Positions 1 to 5,482 of a DNA stretch of 7,925 nucleotides are shown piece by piece. The stretch is from Treponema sp. UBA1798. GTDB lineage: Bacteria; Spirochaetota; Spirochaetia; Treponematales; Treponemataceae. Position numbers and translations under genes: made by a program. The stretch is from contig DCFS01000189.1 of NCBI GenBank assembly GCA_002319875.1, positions 1 through 7,925 on the forward strand, written 5' to 3'. Every line of letters begins with the position of its first letter. The stretch's first letter is position 1. Under the pieces are notes generated by a model. It was not told where the DNA came from. It saw only the letters and a program-made list of their open reading frames with translations, and did not search any database.

Positions 1-347
1 TCTGACTTTTGAAAACGCCTCAATTCTATATAATAATTTCCTGCCTGCGACCGTTTTATTTCTATGATATATGTCAGTGGGAAATATCCGGTCTTAAGAA
101 CTTTCAGATTGTACTGGCCTGTGATAAGGTTACGGATAGTAAGTGGAGTGACTCCCTGGAATTCCCCGTTCAGATAAACAGACACCTTTTCAACGTTTGT
201 CCGTATGATTACTGCTGTCTGATTTTCGCTGAGATCCTGTGTGGTTTCAGGTTTCAGAAACGGTATTCCGCTTTGTCCGAAGCAGGAAAAAGCGCACAAA
301 AGACTGAGAAAACTACAGAGAAAAAATTCCCGGATAGATATCTTCAT
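1..347 (-). CDS. PEGA-domain lipoprotein, C-terminal part outside the window
   Basis: The reading frame starts at ATG 347 and stays open for 115 codons to the left edge, so the gene is partial. Residues 1-21 form a signal peptide: basic start MKISIR, then a hydrophobic run ending AFSC. Cys22 is the likely lipidated residue, by the relaxed lipobox seen in spirochaetes. Residues about 46-98 match the PEGA domain: V-x-V-Y-L-N-G, then G-V-T-P-L-T-I, then G-Q-Y-N-L-K-V and a closing K-T-G-Y. PEGA domains are small beta-rich modules common in surface and periplasmic proteins; no enzymatic role is known for them. The product is probably an envelope lipoprotein, and what follows the PEGA domain is unknown. 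The gene lies 31 bp after radC on the same strand. It has only a weak GAAG ribosome site, but a candidate promoter of its own overlaps the end of radC. PEGA assignment is fairly sure; lipidation is inferred. Confidence 0.72.
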   Translation of the reverse strand, partial: MKISIREFFLCSFLSLLCAFSCFGQSGIPFLKPETTQDLSENQTAVIIRTNVEKVSVYLNGEFQGVTPLTIRNLITGQYNLKVLKTGYFPLTYIIEIKRSQAGNYYIELRRFQKS

Positions 348-364
348 TTTTTTTCTTCAGGCAG

Positions 365-393
365 AGTATACTATACCATCAGGTGATGAACAA
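365..393 (-). promoter_or_regulatory. Candidate sigma-70 promoter for the PEGA lipoprotein gene
   Basis: On the minus strand, TTGTTC (393-388) is followed after exactly 17 bp by TATACT (370-365). The -10 matches the consensus at 5 of 6 positions and the -35 at 3 of 6, including the important TTG. Transcription would begin near 358, about 11 nt before the start codon at 347. The -35 lies within the last codons of radC, so the lipoprotein could be expressed apart from radC. This is pattern matching only. Confidence 0.35.
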
Positions 394-1035
394 CAGATTG
401 TGTTCCAGAAAGCTGAAATAGCTGTCTTTATTGATGATGATATGATCCAGAAGGGAAATACCCAGTATTTTCGAAGCCTGAATAAGGATTTTTGTAGTTT
501 CAATGTCTTCATTTGACGGCTCGCAGTTACCTGACGGGTGGTTATGGCATACGATTATGGCAGCCGCATGTTCGGTAAGTGCTTCGCAGAATATTTCCCG
601 GGGATGAACCAGAGTTTTGTTAACAGTCCCTACGGAAACTAAACGGATTTGTATGATTTCATGCGCACCGTTGAGCGTTGCACATAAAAAGTGTTCTTTT
701 TTTTCTATAGAATAATGACGGATAAATGGGACCAGATCTTTGGGATGTTTAATTACAGCCTGCAGATGGTTTGTCCGTCTTCTTCCGAGTTCCATAGCAG
801 CAGCTATGGCCAGAGCTTTCCCGTTCCCGATACCATTTATTTTTAAGAGCTGTGAGATAATCGTTTCTGTATTGGCACTGTCGAGTGCTTTGATGACTCT
901 GTGTGAAAGCATTTCTACAGGCATGCGTCTGGTACCGCTGCCCAGTATAAGCATTACAAGCTCCTGGTCGCTTGGATAAATTAATCCTTTTTTCAGAACC
1001 TGTTCCCGTATATCGGGTTTATTGGTAATATCCAT
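379..1035 (-). CDS. radC: RadC family JAB/MPN domain protein
   Basis: A 218-residue protein, close to the usual RadC length (about 220-225). The N-terminal part (about 9-90) has the family pattern: RE-x-V-L-x-x-G, then PSDQELVMLILGSGT, then the helix-hairpin-helix-like INGIGNGKA (66-74). The C-terminal JAB/MPN metalloprotease-like domain (about 95-218) carries the JAMM signature CHNHPSGNCEPSNED, with zinc-ligand candidates His164, His166 and Asp177. Glu114 in KKEHF is the likely upstream acidic residue. The conserved VHPREIF and LLDHIII blocks are also present, so the domain looks intact. The old name 'DNA repair protein' is not well supported: the original E. coli radC mutation was traced to recG, and the biochemical role remains uncertain. 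ATG 1035 is the only start that fits the family N-terminus, yet no Shine-Dalgarno is visible upstream. It diverges from the glucosaminidase gene and precedes the PEGA lipoprotein gene. Confidence 0.93.
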   Translation of the reverse strand: MDITNKPDIREQVLKKGLIYPSDQELVMLILGSGTRRMPVEMLSHRVIKALDSANTETIISQLLKINGIGNGKALAIAAAMELGRRRTNHLQAVIKHPKDLVPFIRHYSIEKKEHFLCATLNGAHEIIQIRLVSVGTVNKTLVHPREIFCEALTEHAAAIIVCHNHPSGNCEPSNEDIETTKILIQASKILGISLLDHIIINKDSYFSFLEHNLLFIT

Positions 1036-1121
1036 ACTTTATACTATTGATGTAAATTACAGGAAATGACAATTTATCATAAAAAAATACAGATACGGTT
1101 TTAAATGCCGATACATACAAT

Positions 1122-1715
1122 ATGCCAGGACAAAAAAAAATTGCCATACTGCTTTTTATCTGTACCATTTTTGTATTCTTTTCCTGCCGGTCTGTCAGAA
1201 TACCGGTTCCTGAAGAAACTGTTTCCCGGAAAATTGCAGCTATGGGAATAAAATCTCCCGAACAGCTGACTGATTTTTTTATGGATTCACGGCCTGATGC
1301 GGACAGAACTGTGGTTTTAAGGCTTGCCCGATACTATGTCGGAGAATGCTCTGATGAAGGCATCAATTCCGATATTGCTTTTGCCCAGATGTGTCTTGAA
1401 ACAGGATTTCTCCGGTTTGGCAATCTCGTTACCGCTGATATGCATAACTATTGCGGACTTGGATCGATTGATACTGCTCACCCGGGTGAACGTTTTGAGA
1501 CCGAAGAACTCGGGGTCCGCGCGCATGTCCAGCATCTGCAGGCCTACGGAATAAAAGACAAACCCCTCGTTCATCCGGCTGTTGACAGGCGTTACAAGTA
1601 TGTCCAGCCGCGCGGGAAAGCTCCGACTGTTTTCCAGCTGTCCGGAACCTGGGCATCGGACAGACAATATGGCATAAAACTGGATACTCTGCTTTCACGG
1701 CTGGAAAAATTCTGA
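1122..1715 (+). CDS. Glucosaminidase-domain lipoprotein (peptidoglycan hydrolase)
   Basis: A 197-residue exported protein. Residues 1-21 are a lipoprotein signal peptide with a basic start (MPGQKK), a long hydrophobic stretch and FFSC, making Cys22 the probable lipid-anchored residue. Residues about 65-190 match the glucosaminidase family (the FlgJ / LytD type that cuts the glycan backbone of peptidoglycan). Glu93 in AQMCLETGF is the candidate catalytic acid. The later HNYCGLGS corresponds to the family's N-x-(F/Y)-G-(I/L) block, and the end has the typical WASDRQYGIKL. It should act in the periplasm, in cell-wall remodelling or in making gaps for envelope structures; a flagellar role like that of FlgJ is possible but nothing nearby supports it. 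ATG 1122 is chosen because it gives a full signal peptide, although no clear Shine-Dalgarno precedes it. A weak promoter match is ATGACA (1066-1071), 16 bp, TACAGA (1088-1093). Its stop abuts that of the convergent kinase gene. Confidence 0.87.
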   Translation: MPGQKKIAILLFICTIFVFFSCRSVRIPVPEETVSRKIAAMGIKSPEQLTDFFMDSRPDADRTVVLRLARYYVGECSDEGINSDIAFAQMCLETGFLRFGNLVTADMHNYCGLGSIDTAHPGERFETEELGVRAHVQHLQAYGIKDKPLVHPAVDRRYKYVQPRGKAPTVFQLSGTWASDRQYGIKLDTLLSRLEKF

Positions 1716-2423
1716 TCAGGCGCCTATTCTTGTTCCCGTGAATTTTTTGTCGTCAAGTATATTCCTGATATTGGAGATATCATTCCCGGACGCACAGATA
1801 ACGGTAAGTCCCAGCTCCTGGGCTTTTTTACTTGCAACAGGGTCAAACGGTGTATTTTTGCCTGGCGTCCAGTCATCTCCGATCATTTTACGGAAATCTT
1901 TCCAGGATATGGCGTCAAGCGGTTTCGCATCCGGATTCCGGCGGGGATCATCCGTATATACTTTTTCTATGTTTGAAAGGTTGACAACGGTGTCCGCATG
2001 GAAATGTTCTGCAAGAATCACTGCATCGTTGTCTGTTGAAAATCCGGGTTTCCATCCTGCGGCTACAAGGACGCGTCCCTGGAATTCTGCTATAGACAGC
2101 GGATCATAGACGACGTCCTGGGGGCAGAGTGTTCCGAGGATGGCTTTAAGGAGTTGTGCATTCAACCTTGTTGCCATGATCCCGATCCAGTCTGCATCCT
2201 TATTGTTTATTTGTTCTGCGGAGTTTGCTTCTGAAAGAATTTCCGCATAGGCCTGCTGGTACACGCGTGCAGGAGCTCCACCCCCGACTACGAGTATAAG
2301 CCGCCGGTCGCTGCCGGCTTCAAGCCATTCACGGATCATTACGGTAAATTTGTGTAGAAAATTTATATCCGGTTTGTCGGGGACGACAATAGAACCTCCG
2401 ACAGAAAGTACTTTTGTTATCAT
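1716..2423 (-). CDS. pyrH: Archaeal/spirochaete-type uridylate (UMP) kinase
   Basis: A 235-residue amino-acid-kinase-fold protein that should phosphorylate UMP to UDP with ATP, in cytoplasmic pyrimidine nucleotide synthesis. Visible motifs are the N-terminal phosphate-binding loop SVGGSIVVP (7-15), VVGGGAPAR (45-53), the conserved KPGFSTDNDAVILAEHF (125-141), NLSNIEKVYTDDP (148-160), and TPGKNTPFDPVASKKAQE near the C-terminus. These match the archaeal UMP-kinase subfamily, whose known bacterial members are mainly spirochaetes; they differ from the GTP-activated hexameric PyrH of most bacteria. Members are assigned as UMP kinases largely by similarity, so the activity is likely rather than proven. 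Start ATG 2423 has an AAGGGAG ribosome site (2440-2434), 10 nt upstream. The gene follows the TIG/transglutaminase-like gene by 56 bp, and a promoter lies in that gap. The symbol pyrH is used for function; this is not an orthologue of the common bacterial form. Confidence 0.88.
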   Translation of the reverse strand: MITKVLSVGGSIVVPDKPDINFLHKFTVMIREWLEAGSDRRLILVVGGGAPARVYQQAYAEILSEANSAEQINNKDADWIGIMATRLNAQLLKAILGTLCPQDVVYDPLSIAEFQGRVLVAAGWKPGFSTDNDAVILAEHFHADTVVNLSNIEKVYTDDPRRNPDAKPLDAISWKDFRKMIGDDWTPGKNTPFDPVASKKAQELGLTVICASGNDISNIRNILDDKKFTGTRIGA

Positions 2424-2433
2424 ACCTGTATTA

Positions 2434-2440
2434 CTCCCTT
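2434..2440 (-). promoter_or_regulatory. Ribosome binding site of the UMP kinase gene
   Basis: AAGGGAG on the minus strand ends 10 nt before ATG 2423. It supports this start; no in-frame alternative nearby has a comparable site. Confidence 0.6.
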
Positions 2441-2446
2441 CAGAAA

Positions 2447-2473
2447 ATTATAGCATAACTGAAAAGATTGCAA
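2447..2473 (-). promoter_or_regulatory. Extended -10 promoter of the UMP kinase gene
   Basis: On the minus strand a perfect TATAAT (2452-2447) is preceded by TG one base upstream, giving TGCTATAAT (2455-2447). A partial -35, TTGCAA (2473-2468, 4 of 6), lies 15 bp upstream, a short spacer that an extended -10 can tolerate. Transcription would start near 2440, just ahead of the AAGGGAG ribosome site, leaving a leader of about 17 nt. It sits in the 56-bp gap after the stop codon of the TIG/transglutaminase-like gene, so the kinase can be made independently of the sigma-factor operon. Confidence 0.55.
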
Positions 2474-2479
2474 CAGCAA

Positions 2480-4201
2480 TTAGTAGACACCTAAAATTGA
2501 CGGATTACTCCAATAAGAACTGTATTTTTCCATTCCGACAGAAGCTTCTTCCCATATTGTCTGGAGTGCATAGCTGCGGGGGCGCTGGACTATTCTATTT
2601 GTCACAAGAGACGGCTTCAGACTGTCCCATCCGGTTGAAAACGCTATGTGCTGGGAATCAAGATTGCCGAAATAGAAATCTGCCGGATTACCAACGGGGC
2701 GGAATGGTTTGAATTCGAGGCCGGCTCCGAGAGCCGGATCGACCGGTACCCATCCGAAATTCTCCAGATAGAACTCACTCCACCAGTGATTTTTTGTTTT
2801 CAACTCTGCATCGACAAGAATGCCGCTTATGGGTTTTGACGGAATATTGACTGAACGCAGTAACGCCGTATAAAGAACTGCAAAATCATAGGCATCACCT
2901 TTCCGGCTTTCAATCATATCCGGTACGGAAATATCTCCTGTCCGTATTTTTGAAAGCAGTTGGTAATTGTGAAGCAGATAGTCATATATAAGTCTTGCCT
3001 GCCGGTAGGGATTCTGTTCTTTCTGGATTATTTCCGCAGCCAGCTTTTTGACTTTCGCGTTATCTGACGGAACACATGTATCAGCCTGTACGGATGTTGT
3101 ATATAACAGCCTTTTTTTATCCTCGAACGGTTTTATCTGGTTTTCGTCGATCTGTGTTTCTATGGAATAGACTGCCACCATGAAATTCTGGCTGAAGCGC
3201 TTTTTTTTATCTTCCAACTCGCTGAAATCTGCCTGCTGAATAACGGTATGATGGTAATTCGCTAAAACCGGAGAAGGCGTACATTCTGTCATTTCTGCCT
3301 TCGGCTGTGATGCAGTGGTAACAGGGCGTGGAATATGCAGAGTCAGAGAACTGTTCCGTGCAGCTTTTGCATTCGAAATATCGGTGGTAATCTGTATAAG
3401 ATAGGTTCTGCCTGAAGAAAAATTCTTCGTTCCGCATCCTGTATTTATCTGTATTTTCTGGAACGGGGAATTTCCTTTTTCCGTGTGTATATAGATATTC
3501 CCGGAAACTGCGCCGTCGGGTATGCGTACATGAATCTCGGTATCGCTCCAGTACTCATAATCATAGTCGTCCGTATTCGCAGCAATATAATTATTGAGAA
3601 TACCTTTTATATCCGGTGTATCTCTGGATATGGGAATGTCAGTATTTGAAAGGCTGGTATGACTGGTCCTGAAAAAAACGTTTGAATTACCGCGGACATC
3701 GCCGAAGTTTGTTCCTGTCAATATAAGTACCTGTCCTGTTGAGACTGTATCGGCAGAAAGGGAAGTTATGATCGGAAATGAAGTACGCGGGTTTGGCGGA
3801 ACGGCCACAGGAATGGCCGTCTGATTTACAAAGACTGCCGGTTTTGAACGTTTTCCTGAGGTATCAACGATAATAAGGCCGTTCTGTACATTCGGCGGCA
3901 GGACGATTTTGATTTCATTATTATTCCATGAAAGATAACTGCTCGAAGTAAGGCGTTCCCCTCCGATTTCTACAAAACTGGAATCTCTTGCAGAACCGAA
4001 TTTTTTCCCTTTCAATGCGATAATATCGCCGGGAGAACCTGTCGGAGGATTGACGGAAATTATTTCAGGTGTCCTTTTTATATTGATGCTGACAAACGTC
4101 GAGGCAGAAATTACAGATACTCCGAAAATGATCCAGCATACAGCCCTGAAAAGAGGATATTTTCTGAAAAAATATTTGAATCGGGAGGAAAACGGGGTCA
4201 C
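2480..4201 (-). CDS. Membrane-anchored TIG-repeat protein with transglutaminase-like domain, catalytic Cys apparently lost
   Basis: A 573-residue protein beginning at GTG 4201, which overlaps the anti-sigma stop in GTGA. A single membrane segment (about 18-40) after a basic N-terminus, without a lipobox, should anchor it with the body in the periplasm. Two IPT/TIG immunoglobulin-like domains follow: about 44-126 (PTGSPGDIIALKGKKFG) and about 140-255 (TGQVLILTGTNFG). Next comes a beta-rich region (about 262-345) with LHIPRPVTTASQ, as found ahead of many bacterial transglutaminase-like domains. The transglutaminase-like domain itself spans about 385-495. His472 (NHWWSEFYLE) and Asp488 (GWVPVDPALG) fit the triad, but the Cys position (normally G-x-C-x-D-x-A) reads GDAYDFA, with Ala437. 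Two base changes separate this GCC codon from TGC. The domain may therefore bind rather than cut or cross-link. Being third after sigma and anti-sigma suggests a sensory or partner role in that system; this is inference. Confidence 0.82.
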   Translation of the reverse strand: MTPFSSRFKYFFRKYPLFRAVCWIIFGVSVISASTFVSINIKRTPEIISVNPPTGSPGDIIALKGKKFGSARDSSFVEIGGERLTSSSYLSWNNNEIKIVLPPNVQNGLIIVDTSGKRSKPAVFVNQTAIPVAVPPNPRTSFPIITSLSADTVSTGQVLILTGTNFGDVRGNSNVFFRTSHTSLSNTDIPISRDTPDIKGILNNYIAANTDDYDYEYWSDTEIHVRIPDGAVSGNIYIHTEKGNSPFQKIQINTGCGTKNFSSGRTYLIQITTDISNAKAARNSSLTLHIPRPVTTASQPKAEMTECTPSPVLANYHHTVIQQADFSELEDKKKRFSQNFMVAVYSIETQIDENQIKPFEDKKRLLYTTSVQADTCVPSDNAKVKKLAAEIIQKEQNPYRQARLIYDYLLHNYQLLSKIRTGDISVPDMIESRKGDAYDFAVLYTALLRSVNIPSKPISGILVDAELKTKNHWWSEFYLENFGWVPVDPALGAGLEFKPFRPVGNPADFYFGNLDSQHIAFSTGWDSLKPSLVTNRIVQRPRSYALQTIWEEASVGMEKYSSYWSNPSILGVY

Positions 4202-4902
4202 CGGTTTTGATTTTCCAGCCGTATCAACGGTATCTGTATATCCGGATTAAGAGGCATGGTACTCATATGAGGGAATGTTATCCGTATGGTATCCTGATCA
4301 TTGAATTCCGGTCTGAAAATATCGATACATGTTAAAGCTTCGGATATATTTTTTTCATCCGTTTCCGGAGATGCACCGAAATTGGTAAACTGGGCTGTTA
4401 ATACCGGCATATTGCCATTTTCTTTGTGTGACTTGCCTTTAAAAAGCGAAGTAAGGACTGTATGGGGAATATTGCCGTTGACGACTACTTTATTCTGCGT
4501 TATAGGTACAGGTTTCTGTCTTGAAACTGCAAGAAAACTGCCTGCAACCGGTGACTGCTTACCACTGCGTACCGGAATAACGATTGCAAGTATGGCAGCT
4601 GCAGCTGCAGCCGGTACCGTCCATTTTACAACCGGGAGGGGATGCATATGCCTGTCTGAAATGATCCTGCTGTACTTGAGCCGCGACTGGAGACGTTCAA
4701 AGCTCTGGTCGAGCATGTGACCGTCGAGGGTTACAGATTCAGCATCGGAAGTAAGCATTTTCCGGATACGCCGCATGCTTTCAAGTTCAGCCCGGCATTT
4801 GCTGCATTCCCGGATATGGGCTTCATACTCCCTGATATACTTCTCAGGAAGTTCATTATCGAGGTAAATGGAATGTATATCTTTATCAGGACAGGTAAAC
4901 AT
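4198..4902 (-). CDS. Zinc-finger anti-sigma factor, membrane-spanning
   Basis: The N-terminal domain (numbered from the upstream ATG 4905, about 1-50) is a putative zf-HC2/ZAS anti-sigma domain: Cys5, then YLDNELPE, then the diagnostic H-x3-C-x2-C with His30, Cys34 and Cys37 (AHIRECSKCR). Such domains bind and hold an ECF sigma factor in the cytoplasm. One membrane segment (about 93-112, VKWTVPAAAAAAILAIVIPV) follows a linker, and about 120 residues of unrecognised sequence should lie in the periplasm as the sensing part. Two start codons stand in tandem, ATG 4905 and ATG 4902. AGGAG (4913-4909) is 3 nt from the first and 6 nt from the second, so I choose 4902; the protein is then 234 residues. 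The gene overlaps the end of the sigma gene by 17 bp and its stop overlaps the next start by 4 bp, so all three are likely translationally coupled. The partner is almost surely the adjacent sigma factor. Confidence 0.85.
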   Translation of the reverse strand: MFTCPDKDIHSIYLDNELPEKYIREYEAHIRECSKCRAELESMRRIRKMLTSDAESVTLDGHMLDQSFERLQSRLKYSRIISDRHMHPLPVVKWTVPAAAAAAILAIVIPVRSGKQSPVAGSFLAVSRQKPVPITQNKVVVNGNIPHTVLTSLFKGKSHKENGNMPVLTAQFTNFGASPETDEKNISEALTCIDIFRPEFNDQDTIRITFPHMSTMPLNPDIQIPLIRLENQNR

Positions 4903-5452
4903 CATCTTCTCCTAATAGTGTCATAAGTTTTTCACGTGCGCGAAATACACGGACCTTAACATTTCCTTCTGTAATTCCAAGAACTTTACCGATTTCCTTG
5001 TAGTTCAGTTCCCCGTACTCACGCAGAACGAGAACTTCTTTCAGATGCGGCGGTAATTTATTCAGAGCTGCCTGCGCTGTTTTTACCGATTCCGATTTAA
5101 GAAGATCTGTTTCACCGGAGGTAACAGTACGGTGGTCTTCGTACAATGCTCTTTCGTATGCCCTGCGTTCCCGCTGTTTTCTCTTTACATAATTCAGCGA
5201 CGCATTTTTGACTACCCTGATAAGCCAGTATTTTGCATCGTTGACGCTTGGAAATACCAGCGCTTTTTCATTGGCCTTTATAAGGGAGTCATGTACAAGA
5301 TCTTCTGCCGCTTCTTCATCGTTTACAATGCGATAGGATATCTTATACAATACCTGCATCGTTGCGTTATATATCGTTTTGAAATCAGCTGAATCGGCTG
5401 CATGTAGCTGATGCCCGGTTCCGGTCTGAACCTCTTCCGTATCATTAAACAC
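4886..5452 (-). CDS. ECF-family RNA polymerase sigma factor
   Basis: A 188-residue alternative sigma factor of the extracytoplasmic-function type, which directs RNA polymerase to a specific promoter set, usually for envelope stress. Numbering from a possible upstream TTG at 5464, sigma region 2 spans about 27-100 (DFKTIYNATMQVLYKISYRI, then the EEAAEDLVHDSLIKA block and AKYWLIRVVKNASLNYVKRK). Region 4 spans about 130-185 (LPPHLKEVLVLREYGELNYK, then the helix-turn-helix IGKVLGITEGNVKVRVFRAR). Region 3 is absent, as expected for ECF factors. I choose GTG 5452 because GGGAG (5462-5458) lies 5 nt upstream; the TTG at 5464 overlaps that ribosome site. The gene follows cysS by 29 bp and overlaps the anti-sigma gene, so it is probably transcribed with cysS. 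I saw no convincing autoregulatory ECF promoter upstream. T. pallidum, as I recall, has a sigma-24 homologue beside cysS. Family assignment is firm; the regulon is unknown. Confidence 0.93.
   Translation of the reverse strand: MFNDTEEVQTGTGHQLHAADSADFKTIYNATMQVLYKISYRIVNDEEAAEDLVHDSLIKANEKALVFPSVNDAKYWLIRVVKNASLNYVKRKQRERRAYERALYEDHRTVTSGETDLLKSESVKTAQAALNKLPPHLKEVLVLREYGELNYKEIGKVLGITEGNVKVRVFRAREKLMTLLGEDDVYLS
4909..4913 (-). promoter_or_regulatory. Ribosome binding site of the anti-sigma gene, inside the sigma gene
   Basis: AGGAG on the minus strand lies in the last codons of the sigma-factor gene. Its spacing is 3 nt to ATG 4905 and 6 nt to ATG 4902, which favours the second ATG. Its position within the upstream coding region fits coupled translation of sigma and anti-sigma. 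Confidence 0.6.
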
Positions 5453-5457
5453 AAAAG

Positions 5458-5462
5458 CTCCC
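5458..5462 (-). promoter_or_regulatory. Ribosome binding site that sets the sigma-factor start
   Basis: GGGAG on the minus strand lies 5 nt before GTG 5452. The alternative TTG at 5464-5462 overlaps this site, which makes TTG an unlikely start; there is no in-frame ATG until well inside region 2. Confidence 0.6.
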
Positions 5463-5482
5463 AAAAGTTACAAAAAACTTTT
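5463..5482 (-). repeat. Small AT-rich hairpin between cysS and the sigma gene
   Basis: AAAAGTT and AACTTTT form a 7-bp inverted repeat around a 6-nt loop. On the minus strand it begins at the last base of the cysS stop codon and ends just before the sigma-gene ribosome site, overlapping none of it but directly adjacent. It has a single G-C pair and no following T-run, so it is too weak for a standard terminator. It could be chance in an AT-rich gap or a mild modulator of sigma translation. Confidence 0.25.

Noticed and set aside
9..516. Two overlapping plus-strand reading frames of 125 and 91 codons
   Set aside because: They lie opposite the PEGA lipoprotein and the end of radC, both of which have recognisable domains. 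Their translations show no family features.
1036..1121. Strong divergent promoters between radC and the glucosaminidase gene
   Set aside because: Only weak matches are present (ATGACA-16-TACAGA on plus; TATAAA too close to the radC start on minus), so no confident promoter is listed.
4595..4611. Short GCAGCT/GCTGCAG tandem repeat
   Set aside because: It encodes the run of alanines in the anti-sigma membrane segment and is explained by repeated Ala codons.
4301..4720. Plus-strand reading frame of 139 codons
   Set aside because: It is antisense to the anti-sigma gene, has no ribosome site and no recognisable domain; its Ala-rich stretch mirrors the membrane segment codons of the real gene.
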